Shown piece by piece: positions 28,672-38,754 of a DNA stretch of 64,000 nt. The stretch's first letter is position 1. Each line of letters starts with the position of its first letter. A model generated the notes under the pieces. The model worked only from the letters and a program-made list of their open reading frames with translations, was not told the DNA's origin and made no database searches. Position numbers and translations under genes: made by a program. The stretch comes from Xanthobacteraceae bacterium 501b (GTDB lineage: Bacteria; Pseudomonadota; Alphaproteobacteria; Rhizobiales; Xanthobacteraceae): assembly GCA_000378025.1 (NCBI GenBank), contig KB899087.1, positions 2,728,001-2,792,000 on the forward strand, read 5' to 3'.

Positions 28672-28697
28672 TTTCTTCTCAAGAAAATATTATTCTC
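28672..28697. promoter_or_regulatory. Nested AT-rich dyads upstream of mgsA
   Basis: TTTCTT-CTC-AAGAAA (28672-28686) is a perfect 6-bp inverted repeat. It overlaps AGAAAATATTATTCT (28682-28696), a second dyad with AGAA/TTCT arms. The island is strongly AT-rich against a GC-rich background and lies about 95 bases before mgsA. It could be the XRE-cupin operator; a weak terminator of the regulator gene is less likely. Confidence 0.55.
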
Positions 28698-28789
28698 GGA
28701 TTATTGACGCCCGCCCGGGGCGCTCCTAAAAGATTGGGCAAGGCCTTTGCGCCGTCCGCCCTCTCTTTTGCCTGCAGGAGTTTCCCGCC

Positions 28790-29671
28790 ATGTGCGGCAT
28801 TGTCGGCCTGTTCCTGAAGCAGCCGAAGCTGGAGCCGGAACTCGGCGCCCTGCTTTCGCAGATGCTCGACATCATGTGTGACCGCGGGCCGGATTCGGCC
28901 GGCTTCGCCGTCTATGGCGCCGGCACGCCCGGCTTTGTGAAGCTGACCCTTCGCGGCCCCGCCGGCACCGATTTCGCCGCGCTGGGGGACAAGATCGGCC
29001 ACCCGGTCATCGCCCGCGACACCCATGGCGTGCTGAGCGTGCCGGTGGCCGAAGAAGCGACTGTGCGCGCCGCGCTCGCCCGCCTCGCGCCTGAGGTGCG
29101 CGTCGTCGGCGCCGGCACCCGCATGGAGCTCTATAAGGAAGTCGGCCTGCCCGCCGATGTCGCCAAGCGCTTCAAGCTGGAGACGATGAGCGGCACCCAC
29201 GCCATCGGCCACACCCGCATGGCGACCGAGAGCGCCGTGACCACGGACGGCGCCCACCCCTTCTCAACCGGGACGGACCAGTGCCTGGTGCATAATGGCT
29301 CACTGTCCAACCATGCCGGCGTGCGCCGCCTGCTCGCCCGCGAGGGGCTGGAGGTGACGACCGAGAACGACAGCGAGGTGGCCGCCGCCTATCTCACCTA
29401 CCGCATGCGCGGCGGGGATAGCCTGGGCGAGGCGCTGGAGCATTCGCTGGGCGACCTCGACGGCTTCTACACCTTCGTCGTCGGCACCGAGAGCGGCTTC
29501 GGCGTGCTGCGCGACCCGATCGCCTGCAAGCCGGCCGTCATGGCCGAAACCGATGATTACGTCGCCTTCGCCTCCGAATACCGCGCGCTCGCCGGCCTGC
29601 CCGGCATCGAGACCGCCCGCGTGTTCGAGCCGGAGCCGGCCAAGGTCTATTTCTGGGATCGTGCAGCATGA
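28790..29671 (+). CDS. mgsA: N-methylglutamate synthase subunit A (class II glutamine amidotransferase, GlxB-like)
   Basis: Homologous to the amidotransferase domain of glutamate synthase. The 293-residue protein starts MCGIVG, so Cys2 becomes the N-terminal nucleophile after Met removal. It retains the class II motifs GHTRMATES, VHNGSLSNHAGVRRLL and ENDSEV. In NMG synthase this subunit acts on the glutamyl-amide side of the reaction, releasing methylamine from gamma-glutamylmethylamide. Together with mgsB and mgsC it corresponds to glutamate synthase split into three genes. It overlaps mgsB by four bases. An ordinary GOGAT is excluded by the split organisation and by gmaS downstream. Confidence 0.85.
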   Translation: MCGIVGLFLKQPKLEPELGALLSQMLDIMCDRGPDSAGFAVYGAGTPGFVKLTLRGPAGTDFAALGDKIGHPVIARDTHGVLSVPVAEEATVRAALARLAPEVRVVGAGTRMELYKEVGLPADVAKRFKLETMSGTHAIGHTRMATESAVTTDGAHPFSTGTDQCLVHNGSLSNHAGVRRLLAREGLEVTTENDSEVAAAYLTYRMRGGDSLGEALEHSLGDLDGFYTFVVGTESGFGVLRDPIACKPAVMAETDDYVAFASEYRALAGLPGIETARVFEPEPAKVYFWDRAA

Positions 29672-30396
29672 ACCTGTCAGTGCAAACCGCCCCCGCGACC
29701 GACGGCGAAACCCGTGTCGACCTCGCCACCACCCCGCTGCGCGAGCTGAACGGCGCGCTGCATAAGCTCGCCGCCGACACCAACCAGACGCTGTGGACCA
29801 TCGCCAACCCGGCCGGCCGCCATGCCATCGCCGCCGGGCTGGATGCGCCGATCACCGTCGAGATCGACGGGCCGGTCGGCTATTACTGCGCCGGCATGAA
29901 CAAGAAGGCGCGCGTCATCGTGCATGGCAATGCCGGCGTCGGCGTCGCCGAGAACATGATGAGCGGGCTCATTCATGTGAAGGGAGACGCCAGCCAGGCC
30001 GCCGGCGCCACCGCCCATGGCGGGCTGCTCATCATCGACGGCAACGCCTCGGCCCGCTGCGGCATCTCGATGAAGGGCATCGACATCGTGGTGAAGGGGT
30101 CCATCGGCCATATGAGCGCCTTCATGGCGCAGGCCGGCACCCTCACCGTGCTGGGCGACGCCGGCGAGGCGCTGGGCGACAGCCTCTATGAGGCCAAGCT
30201 GTTCGTGCGCGGCTCGGTCGCCTCGCTCGGGGCCGACTGCATCGAGAAGGAGATGCGCGAGGAGCACAAGGCGCTGCTGGCTTCAAAGCTCGAAGCGGCC
30301 GGCCTTCTCGGCGAGGTCGATATCGCGGAATTCCGCCGCTACGGCTCGGCCCGCACGCTCTATCATTTCCACGTCGACAACGTGTCGAGCTATTGA
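29668..30396 (+). CDS. mgsB: N-methylglutamate synthase subunit B (GXGXG domain, GlxC-like)
   Basis: Corresponds to the GXGXG beta-helix domain that forms the C-terminus of glutamate synthase, here a free 242-residue protein. Glycine-rich repeats are spaced through the middle: GPVGYYCAGMNKKARVIVHG, then GNAGVGVAENMMSGLIHVKG, GGLLIIDGNASARCG and GDAGEALGDS. Its role is structural, linking the amidotransferase and synthase subunits. It starts inside the end of mgsA (four-base ATGA overlap) and is followed by mgsC after seven bases, so the three subunits are made together. Confidence 0.85.
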   Translation: MNLSVQTAPATDGETRVDLATTPLRELNGALHKLAADTNQTLWTIANPAGRHAIAAGLDAPITVEIDGPVGYYCAGMNKKARVIVHGNAGVGVAENMMSGLIHVKGDASQAAGATAHGGLLIIDGNASARCGISMKGIDIVVKGSIGHMSAFMAQAGTLTVLGDAGEALGDSLYEAKLFVRGSVASLGADCIEKEMREEHKALLASKLEAAGLLGEVDIAEFRRYGSARTLYHFHVDNVSSY

Positions 30397-30403
30397 GGGC
30401 GCG

Positions 30404-31753
30404 ATGACCGACCACAGCAACACCCCGCGCACGGCGCCGCAGACCTTGCCCCGCGCGTCCGCCACCTTCGACGACTACACGCTCTCGGAAATCCGCCGCG
30501 CGGCGGCCACCGGCATCTATGACATTCGCGGCGGCGGCGCCAAGCGCCGGGTGCCCCACTTCGACGACCTGCTGTTCCTCGGCGCCTCGATGTCGCGCTA
30601 CCCGCTGGAAGGCTATCGCGAGAAGTGCTCCACGGAAGTTCTGCTCGGCACCCGCTTCGCCAAGAAGCCGATCCAGCTGAAGATCCCGATCACCATTGCC
30701 GGCATGAGCTTCGGCTCGCTCTCCGCCAATGCCAAGGAAGCGCTCGGGCGCGGGGCGTCCGCCATGGGCACCTCCACCACCACGGGCGATGGCGGCATGA
30801 CCAATGAGGAGCGCGGGCATTCCACCCAGCTCGTCTACCAGTACCTGCCCTCGCGCTATGGCATGAACCCGGACGATTTGAAGCGCGCCGACGCCATCGA
30901 GGTGGTGGTCGGCCAGGGCGCCAAGCCCGGCGGTGGCGGCATGCTGCTCGGCCAGAAGATCACCGAGCGGGTGGCCGGCATGCGGACGCTGCCCGTCGGC
31001 ATCGACCAGCGCTCGGCCTGCCGCCACCCGGACTGGACCGGGCCGGACGACCTCGAAATCAAGATCGAGGAACTGCGCGAGATCACCGACTGGGAGAAGC
31101 CGATCTATGTGAAGGTCGGCGCCGCCCGTCCCTATTACGACACCGCGCTGGCCGTGAAGTCGGGCGCCGATGTGGTGGTGGTCGACGGCATGCAGGGCGG
31201 CACCGCCGCGACGCAGGAAATCTTCATCGAGCATGTCGGCATCCCGACGCTCGCGGCCGTGCGGCAGGCGGTGAAGGCGCTGCAAGATCTCGGCATGCAC
31301 CGCAAGGTGCAGCTGATCGTCTCCGGCGGCATCCGCAACGGGGCGGACGTGGCGAAGGCGCTGGCGCTCGGCGCCGATGCGGTGGCGATCGGCACCGCCG
31401 CGCTGGTGGCGCTGGGCGACAACGACCCGCATTACGCCGCCGAATATGCGGCGCTCGGCACCCGTCCCGGCGCCTATGACGACTGGCACGAGGGCCGCGA
31501 CCCCGCCGGCATCACCACCCAGGACCCCGAGCTGATGAAGCGGCTCGACCCGATCGCCGCCGGAAGGCGCCTCGCCAATTATCTCGCCGTGCTGACGCTT
31601 GAGTGCCAGACGATCGCCCGCGCCTGCGGCAAGAGCCATGTGCACAATCTGGAGCCGGAAGATTTGGTGGCGCTGACCATCGAGGCCGCCGCCATGGCCA
31701 ATGTGCCGCTGGCCGGTACCGACTGGATACCGGGGCGGAATGGCGGATTCTGA
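30404..31753 (+). CDS. mgsC: N-methylglutamate synthase subunit C (FMN/Fe-S glutamate synthase domain, GlxD-like)
   Basis: Catalytic synthase subunit that joins methylamine to 2-oxoglutarate, reducing the imine to N-methylglutamate. The 449-residue protein equals the central FMN-binding domain of glutamate synthase. Landmarks are IAGMSFGSLSANAKEALGRG, GQGAKPGGGGMLLGQKI, VVVDGMQGGTAATQE and VSGGIRNGADVAKALALGAD. Cysteines near the end (LECQTIARACGKS) and in CRHPDW are candidates for the Fe-S cluster. The ATG at 30404 is seven bases after the mgsB stop; the longer upstream frame is spurious. A perfect 11-bp hairpin follows five bases after the stop, before gmaS. Confidence 0.87.
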   Translation: MTDHSNTPRTAPQTLPRASATFDDYTLSEIRRAAATGIYDIRGGGAKRRVPHFDDLLFLGASMSRYPLEGYREKCSTEVLLGTRFAKKPIQLKIPITIAGMSFGSLSANAKEALGRGASAMGTSTTTGDGGMTNEERGHSTQLVYQYLPSRYGMNPDDLKRADAIEVVVGQGAKPGGGGMLLGQKITERVAGMRTLPVGIDQRSACRHPDWTGPDDLEIKIEELREITDWEKPIYVKVGAARPYYDTALAVKSGADVVVVDGMQGGTAATQEIFIEHVGIPTLAAVRQAVKALQDLGMHRKVQLIVSGGIRNGADVAKALALGADAVAIGTAALVALGDNDPHYAAEYAALGTRPGAYDDWHEGRDPAGITTQDPELMKRLDPIAAGRRLANYLAVLTLECQTIARACGKSHVHNLEPEDLVALTIEAAAMANVPLAGTDWIPGRNGGF

Positions 31754-31758
31754 TCATC

Positions 31759-31782
31759 AACCCCGCGCCTCGGCGCGGGGTT
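31759..31782 (+). terminator. Strong hairpin between mgsC and gmaS (attenuator or processing site)
   Basis: AACCCCGCGCC (31759-31769) pairs perfectly with GGCGCGGGGTT (31772-31782), five bases after the mgsC stop. Only TTT follows, so termination would be partial. It may set the ratio of GmaS to MgsABC or protect the 3' end of the mgs message. Confidence 0.6.
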
Positions 31783-31843
31783 TGCACGTCACGACGACCA
31801 ACGAGCCCGAACGGGCCGGGGAACAGCGAAACCGGATTGCACC

Positions 31844-33148
31844 ATGGCCAATGATCTCGCTCACGCCGCCAAAGAACTCGGCATCAAATATTTCCTGATC
31901 TCCTATGTCGACCTGTTCGGCGCGCTCAGGGCCAAGCTGGCCCCGGCGTCCGCCATCTCAGGCATGCAGAAGGCCGGCGCGGGCTTTGCCGGCTTCGCCA
32001 CCTGGCTCGACATGAGCCCGGCCGATGCCGACCTGTTCGCGGTGCCGGACGCTTCCAGCCTGATCCAGCTGCCGTGGAAGCCGGAAGTCGGCTGGCTCGC
32101 CTCCGACCTCGTCATGAACAACGAGCTGGTGGCGCAGGCGCCGCGCAATATGCTGAAAGCCACGATGCAGGGCGCCGGCAGCCTCGGCTACCAGATGAAG
32201 ACCGGGGTGGAATGCGAGTTCTTCCTCACCAATGCCGACGGCACAAAAATCTCCGACGCCGCCGACAACGCCACCAAGCCCTGCTACGACCAGTCCGCCC
32301 TGATGCGCCGCTATGAGGTCATCAAGGAAATCTGTGACTGCATGCTCACCCTCGGCTGGCGCCCCTACCAGAACGACCATGAGGACGCCAACGGCCAGTT
32401 CGAGATGAACTGGGACTTCGCCGACGCGCTGATTACCGCCGACCGGCATGTGTTCTTCAAATTCATGGCCCGCTCCATCGCCGAGAAGCACGGGCTGCGC
32501 GCCACCTTCATGCCCAAGCCCTTCATCGACCTGACCGGCTCGGGCTGCCACATGCACACCTCGCTGTGGGGGCCGGACGGGGCCAACCTGTTCGAGGACG
32601 AAGCGGGCGAACTCGGCCTGTCCGCCCTCGGCTACGGCTTCATCGGCGGGCTGATCCATTCGGCCGACGCGTTGTGCGCCTTCACCAACCCGACGGTGAA
32701 CTCCTACAAGCGCATCAACGCGCCGCGCACCGTCTCCGGCGCCACCTGGGCGCCGAACACCGTCACCTATACCGGCAATAACCGCACCCACATGATCCGC
32801 ATTCCCGATGCGGGCCGGCTGGAGCTGCGCCTGCCGGACGGCGCCGCCAACCCCTATCTCGCCCCGGCCGCCATGCTGGCCGCCGGCCTCGACGGCATCC
32901 AGAACCAGCGCGACCCGGGCAAGCGGCTCGACATCAACATGTACACGGACGGCCACAAGGTGAAGGGCGCCAAGAAGCTGCCGCTGAACCTGCTCGACGC
33001 CATCCGCGCGCTGGAGAAGTCGACCGTGCTGCGCAGCGCGCTCGGCGCGCCGCTGGTGGAGGGCTATTCCAAGCTGAAGCACGAGGAATGGAACGCCTAT
33101 TCCCGCCACCTCACCCAGTGGGAGCGCGACAACACGCTGGATATTTGA
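31844..33148 (+). CDS. gmaS: Gamma-glutamylmethylamide synthetase (GmaS; type III glutamine synthetase-like, GlnT)
   Basis: ATP-dependent ligase joining methylamine to glutamate, the entry step of the NMG pathway. The 434-residue protein is of the short glutamine-synthetase-like class, matching the roughly 440 residues known for GmaS. Conserved blocks are the metal-site GVECEFFL, NDHEDANGQFEMNW, GSGCHMHTSLW and the ATP-site YTGNNRTHMIRIPD. The alternative name glnT (glutamate-ammonia ligase) is used for close homologues, and activity on ammonia cannot be excluded by sequence. Assignment rests on the contiguous mgsABC and nearby mgdABCD. It begins 90 bases after mgsC beyond a stable hairpin, so it may be expressed from the same or an additional promoter. 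Confidence 0.87.
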   Translation: MANDLAHAAKELGIKYFLISYVDLFGALRAKLAPASAISGMQKAGAGFAGFATWLDMSPADADLFAVPDASSLIQLPWKPEVGWLASDLVMNNELVAQAPRNMLKATMQGAGSLGYQMKTGVECEFFLTNADGTKISDAADNATKPCYDQSALMRRYEVIKEICDCMLTLGWRPYQNDHEDANGQFEMNWDFADALITADRHVFFKFMARSIAEKHGLRATFMPKPFIDLTGSGCHMHTSLWGPDGANLFEDEAGELGLSALGYGFIGGLIHSADALCAFTNPTVNSYKRINAPRTVSGATWAPNTVTYTGNNRTHMIRIPDAGRLELRLPDGAANPYLAPAAMLAAGLDGIQNQRDPGKRLDINMYTDGHKVKGAKKLPLNLLDAIRALEKSTVLRSALGAPLVEGYSKLKHEEWNAYSRHLTQWERDNTLDI

Positions 33149-33159
33149 GGCCGGCTGCG

Positions 33160-33278
33160 TGCTTCGAGGCCGCCCGGCGGGCGGCACCTCAGCATGACGG
33201 ACGTTGCGCCGGCAGGGCTCTGTGGCCTGCGCCTGTCATCCTGAGGCGCCCGGCAAAGCCGGGCCTCGAAGGACGCAG
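33160..33278. repeat. Palindromic intergenic repeat, family B copy 2
   Basis: GTGCTTCGAGGCC, CACCTCAGCATGACGG and GTCATCCTGAGGCG, GGGCCTCGAAGGACG form the same motif pairs as the copies at 17389-17495, 34798-34902, 36594-36698 and 45245-45350. It lies between the convergent gmaS and pccR genes. Confidence 0.75.
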
Positions 33279-33314
33279 GCGGCAAGGCCGGCCACGTCCC
33301 CTCCTGCGCCCCCC

Positions 33315-34763
33315 TCACTCCCGCACCGCGAACGGCACCACGTCGCGGCGGTCGGGGTCGAGCACGATCTCGCGGTCGAGCGGGGGGAAGGCGCGCTCCG
33401 GGCAGGCGGTGCGCGGGCAGATGCGGCAATTGACGCCGAGCGGTGCCACCGTGGCCGCCTTCAGGTCCAGCCCGTCGGCATGGATGAGCTCGCCGGCATA
33501 GGAAATCTCGCAGCCAATGCCGAGCGCGAAGCGGCGCTCGCGCGCGCCATGGCGCAGCGCCGGCTTGGAGGCGCCGCGCGCCAGGCAGAGATAGCGCACC
33601 CCGTCCGGCATCTCGCCGACCTGCACCAGCGTGCGGGCCGGCTGCTCGAACGCCTCGTGCACGTTCCACACCGGGCAGGCGCCGCCATAGCGGGCGAACT
33701 GGAAACGGGTGGCGCTGTGGCGCTTGATGACATTGCCGGCGCGGTCGACTTTCAGGAAATAGAACGGCACGCCCTTCTCCCCCGGCCGCTGCAGGGTGGA
33801 GAGGCGGTGGCACACCTGCTCATGGCTCGCCCCGGTCATGACGGCGAGGCGGTCGAGATCGTGCCGCGTCTCGCGCGCCAGCCGGGCGAAGCGGCGATAG
33901 GGCAGCAGCAGCGCGCCGGCATAATAGTTCTGCAGCGACAGCCGGCACACCTCGCGCGCCGTAGTGCTGCGGAAATCGGCCTCCCGCACGTGCCGGTCGA
34001 TCAATTCGCTCTGCTCGAAGCGGGCGATGAGCGCGGCGAGGCGGAAGGCGCGGCTGGCGGGGTCGAGCGTGCGCGCCAGCGTCGCCACCCGGCGGTGGCG
34101 GTCATAGGCCAGCAGCGGCGCGTCGAGCTGGCCGGCGGGCGCCATTTCCACCGTGATGTCGTGGCGCTGACGCAGATGCGCCACCAGCACCGCCACCGCG
34201 TCGTCGCGGCCGAACAGGTCGAGCGCGGCGTTGCGCTCCTCGCCGGCGCGGTCGAGGCCGTCGACGTAATTGTCGATGTAGTGGAAATGGTCGCGCACCT
34301 CCTCATAGGGCGCGAGGTTGCGCGCCTCGTCGGGCGGCACAGCGCCATCCACCTCGCGCGCCACCGACACCACCGCGTCGTCCTGCGCGGCGCGGCGCTC
34401 CTCCAGCCGGCGCAGCGCCCCGTGCAGGCGCAGGAAGGCATGGGCGAAGGCGGGGGCGTGGGTGGTGGCGTTCTTCAGGTCCTGCAGGCTGGGCTCGATG
34501 CCGCGAAACACCGGATCGGCCAGCGCCTCGCGCAGATCGGCGACGATGCGGTCGAGATCGTCGGCACCGAAGCGGGTAATGTCGAGATCGAAGACGCGAC
34601 TGATGGCGAGCAGCACGGCGGCGGTGACCGGGCGCTGGTTGCTCTCGATCTGGTTGATGTAGCTCGGGGAGAGCGCCAGCCGCCGGGCGAAATCCATCTG
34701 GGTCAGCCCCAGCCGCTCGCGCACATGGCGCACCGCATGGCCGGCGAAGACTTTCTTGGACAT
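33315..34763 (-). CDS. pccR: ScfR-family short-chain acyl-CoA regulator (PccR-like)
   Basis: Regulator of 482 residues with three visible regions. An XRE helix-turn-helix occupies about 8-65 (LGLTQMDFARRLALSPSYIN). A central domain related to ImmA/IrrE-type sequences follows. The C-terminal domain ends in a cysteine cluster (NCRICPRTACPERAFPPL). This is the ScfR group that includes RamB, MccR and PccR, which sense acyl-CoA levels. It is divergent from pccB, and a 17-bp AT-rich dyad lies in between, so control of the propionyl-CoA carboxylase/methylmalonyl-CoA mutase genes is strongly suggested, as shown for PccR in Rhodobacter sphaeroides. The start at 34763 has the ribosome site GGGAGGCG. 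Confidence 0.87.
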   Translation of the reverse strand: MSKKVFAGHAVRHVRERLGLTQMDFARRLALSPSYINQIESNQRPVTAAVLLAISRVFDLDITRFGADDLDRIVADLREALADPVFRGIEPSLQDLKNATTHAPAFAHAFLRLHGALRRLEERRAAQDDAVVSVAREVDGAVPPDEARNLAPYEEVRDHFHYIDNYVDGLDRAGEERNAALDLFGRDDAVAVLVAHLRQRHDITVEMAPAGQLDAPLLAYDRHRRVATLARTLDPASRAFRLAALIARFEQSELIDRHVREADFRSTTAREVCRLSLQNYYAGALLLPYRRFARLARETRHDLDRLAVMTGASHEQVCHRLSTLQRPGEKGVPFYFLKVDRAGNVIKRHSATRFQFARYGGACPVWNVHEAFEQPARTLVQVGEMPDGVRYLCLARGASKPALRHGARERRFALGIGCEISYAGELIHADGLDLKAATVAPLGVNCRICPRTACPERAFPPLDREIVLDPDRRDVVPFAVRE

Positions 34764-34797
34764 GATCGCCTCCCGCGGAACCATCTACAGAGCATCG

Positions 34798-34902
34798 TCA
34801 TCCTGAGGTGCTGGCCGGAGGCCAGCCTCGAAGGATGGGCGCTCACGCGCACCCGGACGAACATCCTTCGAGGCTCGCTGCGCTCGCACCTCAGGATGAC
34901 GG
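34798..34902. repeat. Palindromic intergenic repeat, family B copy 3
   Basis: GTCATCCTGAGGTGC with GCCTCGAAGGATGGGC at the left and ACATCCTTCGAGGCTCGC with GCACCTCAGGATGACGG at the right; arms are nearly perfect complements. It lies in the pccR-pccB divergent region, on the pccR side of the operator. Confidence 0.8.
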
Positions 34903-34933
34903 CGCGCAAGGCGGCGGCGTAGATCCGTCGATC

Positions 34934-34950
34934 TTGTGAAAATTTTACAA
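34934..34950. promoter_or_regulatory. Candidate PccR operator (AT-rich dyad)
   Basis: TTGTGAAAATTTTACAA is a 17-bp dyad with a single mismatch, about 90 bases before pccB, and a further half-site ATTTTCAC follows at 34964-34971. ScfR proteins bind AT-rich palindromes with TTTGCAAA-like arms, so this is the likely control site for the pcc genes and pccR itself. Confidence 0.65.
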
Positions 34951-35039
34951 CTTCACGATCCGCATTTTCACAGCTTATGTTTTCCGCCGCAAGCGCCTAG
35001 AACGGTTGCAACGGTCCGCATAAAGGCTGGGGGAGCGCC

Positions 35040-36575
35040 ATGAAGCCTATTCTCGACGAGCTCGAACAGCGCCGCGCCGGCGCCCGGCTCGGTGGCGGCG
35101 AAAAGCGCATCGCGGCCCAGCACAAACGCGGCAAGCTCACCGCGCGCGAGCGGCTGGAGCTTCTGCTCGACACCGGCTCGTTCGAGGAATTCGACACCTT
35201 CGTGCAGCACCGCTGCACCGATTTCGGCATGGACAAGGCCGAGAAGATTCCCGGCGACGGCGTCGTCACCGGCTGGGGCACGGTGAACGGGCGCAAGGTG
35301 TTCGTCTTCGCCAAGGACTTCACCGTGTTCGGCGGCTCGCTCTCGGAAGCGCACGCGGCCAAGATCACCAAGATCCAGGACATGGCGCTGAAGACGCGGG
35401 CGCCGATCATCGGCCTGTTCGATGCCGGCGGCGCCCGCATCCAGGAAGGCGTGGCGGCGCTGGGCGGCTATGGCGAGGTTTTCCGCCGCAACGTGCTGGC
35501 CTCCGGCGTCATTCCGCAGATCTCCGTCATCATGGGCCCCTGCGCCGGCGGCGATGTCTATTCCCCCGCCATGACCGACTTCATCTTCATGGTGCGCGAC
35601 ACCTCCTACATGTTCGTCACCGGGCCGGAGGTGGTGAAGACCGTCACCAATGAGAGCGTGACGGCGGAAGAACTCGGCGGCGCCAAGGTGCACACGACCA
35701 AGTCCTCCGTCGCCGACGGCGCCTTCGAGAACGATGTCGAGTGCCTGTTGCAGATGCGCCGGCTGATCGACTTCCTGCCCGCCTGCAACCAGTCCGGCGT
35801 GCCGGTGTGGCCGAGCTTCGACGATGGCGAGCGGCTCGACCCCTCGCTCGACACGCTGGTGCCGGAACACCCGAACAAGCCCTATGACATGAAGGAGCTG
35901 ATTTCAAAGGTCGTCGACGAGGGCGATTTCTTCGAGATTCAGCAAGGCTTCGCCCGCAACATCCTCACCGGCTTCGGCCGGATCGAGGGGCGCACGGTCG
36001 GCTTTGTCGCCAACCAGCCGATGGTGCTGGCGGGCGTGCTCGATGCGGACGCCTCGCGCAAGGCGGCGCGTTTCGTGCGCTTCTGCGATGCGTTCGAGAT
36101 TCCCATCCTTACCTTCGTCGACGTGCCGGGATTCTTGCCCGGAACGGCGCAGGAATATGGCGGGCTGATCAAGCACGGCGCCAAGCTGCTCTTCGCTTAC
36201 TCGCAGGCCACCGTGCCGCTGGTGACGGTGATCACCCGCAAGGCGTTTGGCGGCGCCTATGACGTGATGGCCTCCAAGCATATTGGCGGCGACGTCAACT
36301 ATGCCTGGCCCACCGCACAGATCGCCGTGATGGGCGCCAAGGGGGCGGTGGAGATCATCTTCCGCGCCGATATTGACGATCCCGAGAAGATCGCGGCGCG
36401 GACGAAGGAATATGAGCAGCGCTTCCTCTCGCCCTTTGTCGCGGCCGAGCGCGGCTATATCGACGAGGTGATCACCCCGCGCTCCACCCGCAAGCGGATC
36501 GCGCGGGCGCTGGCGATGCTGGCGTCGAAGAAGGTCGAGGCACCGATGAAGAAGCACGATAATTTGCCGTTGTAG
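35040..36575 (+). CDS. pccB: Propionyl-CoA carboxylase beta subunit (carboxyltransferase)
   Basis: Transfers the carboxyl group from carboxybiotin to propionyl-CoA, giving methylmalonyl-CoA. The 511-residue protein is a typical crotonase-fold carboxyltransferase with N and C halves. Family blocks are [49 protein letters not shown] and the second-half [20 protein letters not shown] with [15 protein letters not shown] and [14 protein letters not shown]. The full match to PCC beta chains makes acetyl-CoA or methylcrotonyl-CoA specificity unlikely. It is the first gene after the divergent pccR operator. pccA follows after 154 bases, which are filled by a palindromic repeat. Confidence 0.94.
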   Translation: MKPILDELEQRRAGARLGGGEKRIAAQHKRGKLTARERLELLLDTGSFEEFDTFVQHRCTDFGMDKAEKIPGDGVVTGWGTVNGRKVFVFAKDFTVFGGSLSEAHAAKITKIQDMALKTRAPIIGLFDAGGARIQEGVAALGGYGEVFRRNVLASGVIPQISVIMGPCAGGDVYSPAMTDFIFMVRDTSYMFVTGPEVVKTVTNESVTAEELGGAKVHTTKSSVADGAFENDVECLLQMRRLIDFLPACNQSGVPVWPSFDDGERLDPSLDTLVPEHPNKPYDMKELISKVVDEGDFFEIQQGFARNILTGFGRIEGRTVGFVANQPMVLAGVLDADASRKAARFVRFCDAFEIPILTFVDVPGFLPGTAQEYGGLIKHGAKLLFAYSQATVPLVTVITRKAFGGAYDVMASKHIGGDVNYAWPTAQIAVMGAKGAVEIIFRADIDDPEKIAARTKEYEQRFLSPFVAAERGYIDEVITPRSTRKRIARALAMLASKKVEAPMKKHDNLPL

Positions 36576-36593
36576 GCGTTCCCCGCCGGAACG

Positions 36594-36698
36594 CCGTCAT
36601 CCTGAGGTGCGAACGCAAGCGAGCCTCGAAGGATGCCAACTGAGGCACGAGACGACCATCCTTCGAGGCCCGGCTGCGCCGGGCACCTCAGGATGACG
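36594..36698. repeat. Palindromic intergenic repeat, family B copy 4 (inside the pcc operon)
   Basis: CGTCATCCTGAGGTGCG with GAGCCTCGAAGGATG at the left and CCATCCTTCGAGGCCCGG with GGGCACCTCAGGATGACG at the right. It fills the pccB-pccA gap, so it is transcribed if the two genes share a message. Confidence 0.8.
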
Positions 36699-36729
36699 AC
36701 AGCACGAAAGCGAACGGTCAGGAACGCCC

Positions 36730-38745
<2,016 letters not shown>

Positions 38746-38754
38746 GGAGGGGAA

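Noticed and set aside
28790..31753. mgsABC as an ordinary glutamate synthase (GOGAT)
   Set aside because: The three domains are separate genes without the GltD partner, and gmaS and mgd genes are alongside; this is the NMG synthase arrangement.
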